Positions 45,995 to 53,877 of a stretch of 64,000 bases of DNA are shown piece by piece (within the stretch, counting starts at the first letter, position 1; each line of letters begins with the position of its first letter). This DNA comes from Ohtaekwangia kribbensis (lineage in GTDB: Bacteria; Bacteroidota; Bacteroidia; Cytophagales; Cyclobacteriaceae): assembly GCF_042676245.1 (NCBI RefSeq), contig NZ_JBHTKA010000013.1:62001-126000 (forward strand), given 5' to 3'. The position numbers were made by a program, and so were the translations under genes. The notes under the pieces were generated by a model. That model had not been told where the DNA came from and made no database searches. It saw nothing but the letters and a program-made list of their open reading frames with translations.

Positions 45995-47080
45995 CTAATG
46001 CCCTGTTATCTGGAAGTTATTATCACTTATATCGTAGCTATTCGGATTATTAACATCGGTGACTTTTATTTTATATACATTAAGGCCTGCCCCCGGGAAT
46101 GCAGAAACAAACGACACCGTGCCGTTAACAACGTTATGTACCCCATAGTAATAAGTCCTGTCGTTCTGAAATAAATCAACAGCAACCTGGGTAGGATTAA
46201 ATACAGCTGTATTAAGCACTATCTGCATTTGAAATATAGCAGAGCCGCCACCTTGTGTTCGTCCATGAAAACTTTCACCTCCATTGGGGCTGATCAGTCC
46301 ATTTGAAATTAAGTTATTCTGAGGATAAAGCGTTTGAGCCGCTAAAATATCATTGGATGAAAAACCATTCCAACTGAAATTAGCGGTGCCTCCGTTCATG
46401 ACAGAATTAGGATCTGATGTAGGAGTTCCCGGCACTGTGTTGGCGCCATCAGGGTCGGCCTGTTCACCTCTTTGAGACCAGTTAGTATGTCTGAAACCAA
46501 TACAATGTCCAAGTTCATGAACTAAATTATATCGCATCTGGCCAGCGCTTATCGAACCATTGTTGAAATCCGGATTAACATTAATTATAGCACCGGCATT
46601 TCCGCCCTGTGGCGGAGTGGCACCAGCAATTACATTCGGTGGCAACATACCACCATCGTTTTGAATGATGATATCAGCATTATTGGAACTTGTAACATAC
46701 GAAAAACTAATGCGACAATTGGTGATGTTAGTCCAATCATTGGTTGCGTTGACAATCTCAGTATACCAGGCTGCCGGCAAAAAATTAGAACTCGTATTCA
46801 GAATATGAACGCGTATAGTAGGCTGCGAACTATAGCTAACCAAATTGTACGTGCTCGCTTGTTCTGTTCGTCCATTTTCTCCTGCGAATGATTTCGGAAT
46901 TAAGATATCACCTTCCACCAGATAGTAATCTTCCAATTCAATTGTTTCGGGAATAGCGTTTGCATCCGTATTATTTTTCACTCCCTGATCTTCATCCTGA
47001 CAGGAGATAGCGATTGTTAAAATCAACAAAAGAGACATAAGGGATTTTCGTAGAGAAAGAACGGGCATTTGCGTTTTCAT
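45995..47080 (-). CDS. Exported M57-type (HEIGH) zinc metallopeptidase
   Basis: About 361 residues from the ATG at 47080 (MKTQMPVLSLRKSLM); a longer frame to 47203 lacks a credible start. The lipobox is AISC with Cys27. The zinc site HELGHCIGFRH (His188, Glu189, His192, His198) is a full metzincin-type HExxHxxGxxH, with a Met-turn-like SVMNGG after it and the family text SSNDILAAQTLYP. The last 100 residues form a beta domain (FQNDRTYYYGVHNVVNGTVS) resembling a C-terminal adhesion or sorting module. A cobalamin riboswitch with its own promoter lies in the 400-base leader, which makes this gene a candidate B12-controlled protease. It is followed by a terminator and so is monocistronic. Confidence 0.9.
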   Translation of the reverse strand: MKTQMPVLSLRKSLMSLLLILTIAISCQDEDQGVKNNTDANAIPETIELEDYYLVEGDILIPKSFAGENGRTEQASTYNLVSYSSQPTIRVHILNTSSNFLPAAWYTEIVNATNDWTNITNCRISFSYVTSSNNADIIIQNDGGMLPPNVIAGATPPQGGNAGAIINVNPDFNNGSISAGQMRYNLVHELGHCIGFRHTNWSQRGEQADPDGANTVPGTPTSDPNSVMNGGTANFSWNGFSSNDILAAQTLYPQNNLISNGLISPNGGESFHGRTQGGGSAIFQMQIVLNTAVFNPTQVAVDLFQNDRTYYYGVHNVVNGTVSFVSAFPGAGLNVYKIKVTDVNNPNSYDISDNNFQITGH

Positions 47081-47299
47081 AACTTTTGTTTTTGGGTTTA
47101 GTAACTGTATAATATAAGCGTAAGCTAATAGTACGATCCCCTGCTGAAAGTTTTGTACTGGTCCGTGTTCATGCGCGCTATAGGTCAGAGTGATAAGCAG
47201 CAACGAACCACGAGCCGAAATCTTTCAGTCGTTTTTAAATCTAAAAATAGATGAATGCAACAGGACTATATTTCCCTTATCCCGAGAGAAGTTATACCT

Positions 47300-47482
47300 G
47301 TTTTGTTTGGCAGGTCTCCTGGCTTCGTGTCTCGTTACCAGTCTTCCCGTGCCGCGAAGGCGACAGTGACTAAGATTCAAGGGGTAACGAATTTCAATAA
47401 CACTTTCAGTAGCGGGTACTGCTCCGGAATTTCACCGGATTCCCTTTTCATTGCGCGAACCGATTATAGGTACTTGCAAAAC
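47300..47482 (-). promoter_or_regulatory. Cobalamin (B12) riboswitch aptamer
   Basis: On the minus strand, in order, are AATGAAAAGGGAATCCGGTG, AAATTCCGGAGCAGTACCCG with CTACTG, GTCACTG, CACGGGAAGAC and GAAGCCAGGAGACCTGCC. This is the conserved core of the cobalamin aptamer, including the B12 box. A closing stem is visible: GTTTTG at 47477-47482 with CAAAAC at 47300-47305. After the aptamer, AACAGG and CCTGTT (about 47296 and 47265) can form a further hairpin that may be part of the expression platform. The next gene on this strand is the metallopeptidase at 47080. Confidence 0.93.
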
Positions 47483-47491
47483 CAATTGAAA

Positions 47492-47499
47492 CAAATGTA
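47492..47499 (-). promoter_or_regulatory. Bacteroidota -7 promoter element of the riboswitch
   Basis: TACATTTG on the minus strand matches the Bacteroidota -7 consensus TAnnTTTG exactly, about ten bases before the aptamer's closing stem. A TTTG 25 bases further upstream may be the -33 element, slightly far. Transcription would start near 47485. Confidence 0.6.
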
Positions 47500-47593
47500 A
47501 TATTCCGCACATAAATACTTTCCTCAAATGCGTACTTGTTGAATATTTATTTACGAGTTACTACAATTAAAATACATTTCCTTTGATCTTCTT

Positions 47594-48382
47594 TCATTTC
47601 AAATCTGCAACGAAGTATGTATACATTCTAAGCTCACTCCCATCGGCATCCCAACCGGATTTATACATTTTCAAATAGAATGTCGTATCATCCTTCCACC
47701 TGATTTCTTCAATGGATAATTCGCCCTCTATAAAACAACTTGAATACTCTTTCAGAAAATGTCCCGAGTGTCTCTGTCCTATTTTTAAAACGGCAATGCT
47801 CAATGTCCCCGATTCATACTCCGGATTCTGATAATACACCATGTACTTGTAATTCACTGAAGGCTCCGGCAGTGAAACACTGTAGTCACCCAGGGATATC
47901 AATTTATACTGATCATTCGTGACGCTATCAATCAACATCATCTCGCCAAAACCCAAGCCTTCTGCCGTTGAATTATTTCGAATCGCGAATATTTTCATTC
48001 GTGAATTATACCCGAGATACTCACTCCCGCTCCAGCCCGTTTCACCTCCGTAATTCTTATACTCCTTAAACTCAAGCTTCTCCCTTGACGTTCGGATAAC
48101 GAGATTACCTCCCCTCCTTTCAATATTCGCTTTATAGAATGCATCGCGTGAAGGTATCTTCAGGAAATCACGTTCATTAACAGAATCTATTCGGAATTTT
48201 GGAAACCGCTCGTAAATCTCATAGTAACCGATTTCAACTACCTTCGTATCGTCAATATTTTCATCGGAGATTTCGATGATGTTGATTCCTATGTTCTGTG
48301 TATTCAGGAAAGCAGTTTCAGGATATATAAAATTGCATGGATCTATAATCAGAAATAGTAAAAGTGCGGCAAATACTGGCAT
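47594..48382 (-). CDS. Exported protein of unknown function, 262 aa
   Basis: Not recognised. A hydrophobic N-terminus (MPVFAALLLFLIIDP) acts as a signal or anchor. The remainder is beta-rich with many tyrosines (YNSRMKIFAIRNNSTAEGLG, YKYMVYYQNPEYESGTLSIA). It begins 50 bases after the lipoprotein gene at 48433 and probably shares its transcript. Confidence 0.65.
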   Translation of the reverse strand: MPVFAALLLFLIIDPCNFIYPETAFLNTQNIGINIIEISDENIDDTKVVEIGYYEIYERFPKFRIDSVNERDFLKIPSRDAFYKANIERRGGNLVIRTSREKLEFKEYKNYGGETGWSGSEYLGYNSRMKIFAIRNNSTAEGLGFGEMMLIDSVTNDQYKLISLGDYSVSLPEPSVNYKYMVYYQNPEYESGTLSIAVLKIGQRHSGHFLKEYSSCFIEGELSIEEIRWKDDTTFYLKMYKSGWDADGSELRMYTYFVADLK

Positions 48383-48432
48383 CGTTAACTCCTTATAATT
48401 TCCTACTTACACTCAATGAAACCATTAAAAGA

Positions 48433-49305
48433 TTAATCGGTTGTCAATTCCAATTCGTCTAAGGTTCCCCTTACAGTTTTCAATTCTTTTACTCTTTCTT
48501 CCTTCACGTCAATCAATGACTCAATTTCTTCTGCCGTCAGTTTTGGTCTCTCAACTTTATATCCATTAAGAACCAGGCTCACAACGGTAACTTTCAATTC
48601 CAGATTAAAATCAGAAAGGTTGGGGTTCTCCATAGGATATCTGGAAGCGTTCCACAACCTCGGATTCGTTTCCTGGGTTTCACTCAATATAAGATGTTCA
48701 TCAAACGACTCCTGTGCGCCTATCAAACTCGTCTCATCTCCGATGGTAATGATTTGGGACTTGATTACTTCTCCCGTTAGGCGTTGCAAAAGTTCAAACT
48801 GAAACGTCATCGGTCCTTGCAAGGGCGATGCTCCTATATATTTATACTCTACTTCCAGTTCCGGAACCATCCGGTCAAAAAAGTCAACGCGATTAATTTT
48901 GACAGAGCTCACTTTAAACAGATCAAGTCGCTTTTCAATGTTTACAGACTTACCCTTCAGACTGTCCAGCCGGGCTATCTCTCTCGTTGCTTTTTCTATT
49001 TCTCTCTTGTTAGTCGCCTTTAAAATATCTTCTGCTAAATCGACAACAGAAGTATAGGTCTGTCCATCTATCATTGACAGGGATATATCATCAAGCGATT
49101 TACCTTTATATTCCTCTCTCGAATCCCACTTAAGCCGCATAGCCTCCAGGGCGACAACACGTAACGCTTTCTCCAGGTTTACCCGCTCTCTCTCATCCAA
49201 TTCATCTTCAACTTTTTTTCGCGAACTATCAAAATCATTCCCATCCAATTTTTCCTGGCACGAAGCCATCATCAACAAGATAAATAGTACTATACTCCTT
49301 CTCAT
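48433..49305 (-). CDS. Lipoprotein of unknown function, 290 aa
   Basis: The lipobox is MMASC with Cys16. The first third of the mature protein is a charged helical region (SSRKKVEDELDERERVNLEK), the middle a beta sandwich (VEYKYIGASPLQGPMTFQFE) and the end a helical tail (EIESLIDVKEERVKELKTVR). I do not recognise a family. Likely cotranscribed with the genes on either side (103 and 50 bases apart). Confidence 0.7.
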   Translation of the reverse strand: MRRSIVLFILLMMASCQEKLDGNDFDSSRKKVEDELDERERVNLEKALRVVALEAMRLKWDSREEYKGKSLDDISLSMIDGQTYTSVVDLAEDILKATNKREIEKATREIARLDSLKGKSVNIEKRLDLFKVSSVKINRVDFFDRMVPELEVEYKYIGASPLQGPMTFQFELLQRLTGEVIKSQIITIGDETSLIGAQESFDEHLILSETQETNPRLWNASRYPMENPNLSDFNLELKVTVVSLVLNGYKVERPKLTAEEIESLIDVKEERVKELKTVRGTLDELELTTD

Positions 49306-49408
49306 ATTTTCAGATTCTATTCATTATGATATCTAGTAATCAAGTTCAAATCGCCTAAGTCTTATTGCATCATTGCAGCACTAAGTATTACTTCTTTACG
49401 ATCACACT

Positions 49409-50170
49409 TCAATCCTCCAGGGAAGATTGCTGTACAATCTCTTGCAGGCACTCATTGTAATCGAAGTGCTCAAAACTGGTTGCTGATTTTAGCTGTATAG
49501 GCCAGGTGGCATTTTCGGAGGGCATGTCTTCATCCATGGTATGGATAAGAATTTCCTTTACAGTTCCTTTGCCCTCCGTTGTAGCCAGATACGTAAATGA
49601 ACTGTGAGAACCTGCGCCCATAAAGTAACCCGTCAGTTCATGCAACGTCATCCGGCCATCCTTCCAGGCGTAGTCGAAATATATATGCCCGTTCGGGCCG
49701 ACCGCATATAAATCGAATGAGACTTTACCTTCTTCAATCTTTACCGTTTCGGTATCAAATTGTTTATAGCCATCACCATTATACTCTGCCGGCATAATCG
49801 TTTTGCTTTCGCTGAAAATACTGAAGCCGTTTTTCTTTCCCAGGAGTATAATTGCGCTACGCGGAAGATATTTACCTTCGTCACGGTTTGCCTGCAACAC
49901 CAATACTTTGTCTTTAAAATTATCCTGGTTGATATACCCGGAATCGATATACTGTACCTGGTAATTATATACTTCCAGAAATTCGTTCAGATTGAAATCA
50001 GGAATAAGGGCATCACCATGATGAATAGACGTGCTGGTATCGCTGACGGCCGACAATACCGATGGTTCACCTTTTTTCTTTGCAGAGCCAGACTCTTTAC
50101 CCTGCCAGCACGCGCACAGGTATATCGGCAGCCCTAAGAGCAGGCAACAAACGAGTTTTCTATTAATCAT
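49409..50170 (-). CDS. Lipoprotein of unknown function, 253 aa
   Basis: The signal peptide ends in lipobox YLCAC (Cys21). The mature protein is beta-rich with an EF-like YINQDNFKDKVLVLQANRDE stretch of the kind found in FG-GAP/VCBS-like domains (aspartate-rich turn after a strand), and ILLGKKNGFSIFSESKTIMP. A calcium-binding repeat is possible but not certain. It lies 100 bases after the kinase gene and could be regulated with it. Confidence 0.7.
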   Translation of the reverse strand: MINRKLVCCLLLGLPIYLCACWQGKESGSAKKKGEPSVLSAVSDTSTSIHHGDALIPDFNLNEFLEVYNYQVQYIDSGYINQDNFKDKVLVLQANRDEGKYLPRSAIILLGKKNGFSIFSESKTIMPAEYNGDGYKQFDTETVKIEEGKVSFDLYAVGPNGHIYFDYAWKDGRMTLHELTGYFMGAGSHSSFTYLATTEGKGTVKEILIHTMDEDMPSENATWPIQLKSATSFEHFDYNECLQEIVQQSSLED

Positions 50171-50270
50171 CTTCTCTGAATTCAGCTTTGAGATGTAAAG
50201 CTCAGGAAGAAAATGATTTCAATTTAAATGGATATAAATCCGCAGTGATTGATTAAACATTTGCGGCCGG

Positions 50271-52214
50271 TCATTTCAAATTTGCGCGGGCATACCCAAC
50301 GCTTTTTACCGGGAGTGTAAGCAGTACAGAGGTTCCGTTATTGGTTGAATTGATTTCAACGTGTGCGCTTGTCTTGTTTTCTCTTGCCAGAATTTCAAGT
50401 CTTTCCCTGGCGATCGTTCCTGAAAGTGATTGACGATCGGCAGCACTTTTCGATGCACCGATACCTTTACCGTTGTCCATCACCTTCACCTGTAACTGCT
50501 TTTCTTTGAGCAAGATCTCCAATACAATTCTGCCATTGCCGGAACGATTGCTAAAGCCATGAATGATGGCGTTCTCGACAAACGGCTGTATCAGCATGGG
50601 CGGTATTAATATCGTTGACGTGTCCGTATCCGGCACAGCGATCTCATACGAGAAGCTGTCTTCAAAACGCATCTGCTGCAAGCTCAGGTAATTTTCAAGT
50701 GCTTCCAGTTCTTCACTGAGCGGAACATAGTTCTGCCTGCTAAGTTCAAGACTGCTGCGGAGAAGTCGGCTAAACTGGTTGAGGTATTTTATCGATTTCT
50801 CCTTCTGATCAAAGCGGATAAAACTTTGCAATGCGGATAGTGTGTTGAAGATAAAGTGAGGTTCCATCTGTGTTCTTAATAGCTGCTGCTGCAGTAAAGT
50901 TCTTTCCTGTTCCTGTCTTTGTTTTCGCTGGCGTTGAATAAAGAAAAGCAACACGATCCACGAAGCTGCCAGCAACACTACCAACCCGATAATATATAGC
51001 AGCAGTTTGTTCTTTTGCGTAGTGGTATGGACTGTCTGACTAAGGCTGGTGATCGATTTATCTTTAACCTGAAGCTGGTAAAGCGTAGTCATCTCTTCCG
51101 TGGCCTGTATACCGGCATTCTTCAGAATGGCATCTCGTAAATCCAGAAGCCCCTGCGTTTCGTCTTGCGCCTTTGCTATATTGTGAGTAGCAAAATAGTA
51201 GTGTGTCTTAGCCTGCTTGTTCATTGCCCTTTCGTAAAAGGACAATGCCTGAGAATATTCCTTTTCAATAAACGCTGCTTCCTGAATTAACACTTCTGCT
51301 TCCGGATATTGCCTGGTCTGAACATACAAGTCAATGAGGTTGGCCATGGTGATGTAAACATTCTTCGCAGCACTTATCTTTTGCGGATTGGCCACCAGGT
51401 TTTCTTTATCGTAGTCTTCTACCAATTTATAGTAAGGTATCGCTGTACTATATTGTGTGGTGAGTGAATAATAGTTCCCGGTATGTTCATTTGTAAATCG
51501 CACTTGCAACGGGTCATTCGTTTTGCTGGATATAGTCTGCAACTGCTGCAAATAAGAATGGAGTGAATCAACACTATAGCTCCCGCTTTCGACATACGCT
51601 GTAAAAAGTTGAGAATAGGCTCTGAAGCTATATTTATAGTTGTTGTTTGGAATTCTCTCTAAAAATGTAAGCGCCAGCTTGTTCTGTTGAATGGCTTTTT
51701 GGTATTGGTGGATTTTGTTGTTGTCCTGGGCCGCGTTGAGGAGACAGATTACTTTTGCGAGCGGTTTACTTCGCAGCGAATCATCGCTCATGATAATGGC
51801 TGCTGATTTATTGAAATAATAACCAGCCTGATAAAATTTACCTTCCGATTCTGCGATCAGTCCTGCACCGTTATATACTGTAAATTTCACCTCGTTAAGT
51901 TCAGGTTCACGTCCTGACAGATCAACGGCTATATTGATGTGATGCCGGGCACTGTCGATCGATTCACGTACCAGATTCTTGGCAATCTGGTAATGTATAA
52001 ACGCCTGGGCCGGATTGCTGCGTGAGAGGTCTTTCTGCCGGAGTTGTGTGTTCCAAAACTCAAGCTTATCAACCTGCTCATGCTGGTCTAAACTATCCGT
52101 AAGATTGTTCAGGTTCTCCAAAAGATCTTTAGAAGAAATAGTTGTGGCTACTTCCTGTTTTGGCCGGCACGCGATCAACACAAACAAAAGCGAAACAAAA
52201 AAAATCCTGCTCAT
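50271..52214 (-). CDS. TPR-containing LytS-type sensor histidine kinase
   Basis: A 647-residue kinase with lipoprotein-like signal, a periplasmic TPR array (about 30-390, for example ARHHINIAVDLSGREPELNE), one membrane helix near 405-427 (LLLYIIGLVVLLAASWIVLL), a coiled coil and a His_kinase block with His in QMEPHFIFNTLSALQSFI plus an HATPase (IQPFVENAIIHGFS). The TPRs suggest a protein or peptide signal. Its ATG shares one base with the regulator's stop (TAATG), so the two are coupled. Confidence 0.92.
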   Translation of the reverse strand: MSRIFFVSLLFVLIACRPKQEVATTISSKDLLENLNNLTDSLDQHEQVDKLEFWNTQLRQKDLSRSNPAQAFIHYQIAKNLVRESIDSARHHINIAVDLSGREPELNEVKFTVYNGAGLIAESEGKFYQAGYYFNKSAAIIMSDDSLRSKPLAKVICLLNAAQDNNKIHQYQKAIQQNKLALTFLERIPNNNYKYSFRAYSQLFTAYVESGSYSVDSLHSYLQQLQTISSKTNDPLQVRFTNEHTGNYYSLTTQYSTAIPYYKLVEDYDKENLVANPQKISAAKNVYITMANLIDLYVQTRQYPEAEVLIQEAAFIEKEYSQALSFYERAMNKQAKTHYYFATHNIAKAQDETQGLLDLRDAILKNAGIQATEEMTTLYQLQVKDKSITSLSQTVHTTTQKNKLLLYIIGLVVLLAASWIVLLFFIQRQRKQRQEQERTLLQQQLLRTQMEPHFIFNTLSALQSFIRFDQKEKSIKYLNQFSRLLRSSLELSRQNYVPLSEELEALENYLSLQQMRFEDSFSYEIAVPDTDTSTILIPPMLIQPFVENAIIHGFSNRSGNGRIVLEILLKEKQLQVKVMDNGKGIGASKSAADRQSLSGTIARERLEILARENKTSAHVEINSTNNGTSVLLTLPVKSVGYARANLK

Positions 52215-52963
52215 TATTTCAGCAGGTTTAGCTGGTCGAGAACATATTCCTTTCTGCGGGTAGCAACCGGAATTTCAGAAAGGTCTTTCATCACCATTAC
52301 TCCTGTCTTCAGGTATTTATCGATAAAATTTTTGTTCGCTATATAGGATTGATGCGTGCGGATAAAGAACTCCTCCGGTAAAAGCTCTTCATAGTATTTC
52401 AACGGTTTGGATGCCGTTACGATCCTGTTATTCTCCAAATGTATTTGGGTATAAGAACCTTCACCCGACAAGTACACAATCTCGTTCAACCGGACAATCT
52501 GCAGGCAATCCACCGAAGTGACACACAAGTTGGAAGTCATGCTGATAGCTTTTGCATCGCTCTGCTTTTTTGCAATGGAGATCTGGTTGGAATGATCTGA
52601 CTTTTTTGTTTTGTTCAATCGTTGAATTGCCACCGAAAAATCTTCCTGGTCTATTGGTTTAAGAAGATAATCCAGGGCACCAAACTTGATAGCCTTGATG
52701 GCAAAGTGATCAAACGCTGTGACAAAGATGAGATGAAACGCTGGGTCTTCCAGTGCATTCAGAATATCGAACCCGGTACCATCGGGCAACTGAATATCCA
52801 TCAGCACCAAATCCGGGTTTATATCACGGATGATTTGCAGAGCGCTCTGCACCGAACCGGCTGTTGCCTCAAGCTTCAGACTTTTTTCTCGGGCAACAAG
52901 CCACTCCAATTCTTTTCTTACCGCAGGCTCATCTTCAATGATCAAGGTTCTCAACAGGGGCAT
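52214..52963 (-). CDS. LytTR-family response regulator
   Basis: A 249-residue regulator with receiver domain (EDE at 10-12, phospho-acceptor Asp56 in LVLMDIQLPDG, Lys in YLLKPIDQ) and a LytTR DNA-binding domain (about 145-249, VDCLQIVRLNEIVYLSGEGS, FIRTHQSYIANKNFIDKY). First gene of the pair, overlapping the kinase start. Targets may be the lipoprotein genes downstream. Confidence 0.93.
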   Translation of the reverse strand: MPLLRTLIIEDEPAVRKELEWLVAREKSLKLEATAGSVQSALQIIRDINPDLVLMDIQLPDGTGFDILNALEDPAFHLIFVTAFDHFAIKAIKFGALDYLLKPIDQEDFSVAIQRLNKTKKSDHSNQISIAKKQSDAKAISMTSNLCVTSVDCLQIVRLNEIVYLSGEGSYTQIHLENNRIVTASKPLKYYEELLPEEFFIRTHQSYIANKNFIDKYLKTGVMVMKDLSEIPVATRRKEYVLDQLNLLK

Positions 52964-53628
52964 TACAAACTTTCTTTATCAACCTCAAAACTAAAGAATT
53001 CAACGGCAAGTTGGAAAGATCTTGAAAGACGTCTGAAGCGATGTCTTTGATGGGTCAACCTTGACAATCCGGAATCCGGGTTGAGGATTCGTGGCCGAAG
53101 GTCGGGTTGGTGTTATCTCCAGTTAAGATGCGGATTATAGCTATATATCACCAGGATCTTCTTTGCTTATTATATCGTACGTATGGGAGGCAGAACCATT
53201 CTTTCAAGATAATAAAATTATAGCTATAAACTAAACATCTCAGTAAAAATACCATACATTAAATTTTATACCCTCAGCATGTAAGTCAAATGACACCTAA
53301 ATATCCCCCAAAAAATTTCGACAAAAGTTATCCTGCTATACATCAAACGTTACCAGCCTTACTATATACATTGTAAGTACGTTTCCCAATCCCCCAATTT
53401 TAATTACATGTTCCATCACACATACCTATAGATATAAATATATATCTTCATAAATACGATTCTATATCTATATAATATACCTATATTCACCTCTATAAAA
53501 CATATTTTCAGCCGGAGCGCCATAGACGTAGAAACAAAAGGTATATTAAATGTTGAAACACACAGAAAACAACGACCGTAATAAGTATATAATTTTCGCA
53601 GAGCTTGTGCAGATTTTTTAACAGGAAG

Positions 53629-53657
53629 GGCGTGACGTAAAACTCACGCCTTTTTTT
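53629..53657 (+). terminator. Intrinsic terminator without an upstream gene
   Basis: GGCGTGA (53629-53635) pairs with TCACGCC (53644-53650), followed by seven Ts. No plus-strand ORF lies within 500 bases upstream. Confidence 0.75.
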
Positions 53658-53800
53658 ATGATAGCTTACGGATGCGCTACAGAACAGAGCACTTAAATGA
53701 ATAACCCTATATCAACCTAAACTTAATAACCTATATGAATAATTCCTCGTGAGTTCCGAGCGCGTATACTTCTGTCCCAGGTGATAAGAAGATAAAAGGT

Positions 53801-53833
53801 GCCTGCCACTCCGACTGCCATCGGGCAGCAGGC
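53801..53833 (+). promoter_or_regulatory. Leader hairpin before the TonB receptor
   Basis: GCCTGC (53801-53806) pairs with GCAGGC (53828-53833), with an alternative inner pairing CTGCC/GGCAG, followed by TGTTTTAAAA. Two smaller hairpins (CTCG/CGAG near 53750, CTTCT/AGAAG near 53780) precede it. This could be a terminator-like attenuator 45 bases upstream of the start codon. Confidence 0.4.
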
Positions 53834-53877
53834 TGTTTTAAAATAATTAGACAATCATTTAAAACATTTTCTTACTT

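Larger units (their letters stand above)
52964..53877. other. Long gene-free leader before the TonB receptor
   Basis: About 900 bases, extremely AT-rich between 53200 and 53500, with no credible ORF. It holds a terminator at 53629, and further hairpins from 53747 to 53833 just upstream of the TonB receptor. The left end should hold the promoter of the regulator/kinase pair on the minus strand. Since no gene precedes the terminator on the plus strand, either a short RNA or an attenuated leader is transcribed. Confidence 0.5.

Noticed and set aside
47255..47500. Plus-strand 81-codon ORF
   Set aside because: It is antisense to the cobalamin riboswitch; the conserved aptamer explains the open frame.
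53771..53800. Resemblance of GTGATAAGAAGATAAAAGG to the SAM-II riboswitch core
   Set aside because: The stems and the first loop of SAM-II are not present, and the gene downstream is a TonB receptor without a methionine link.
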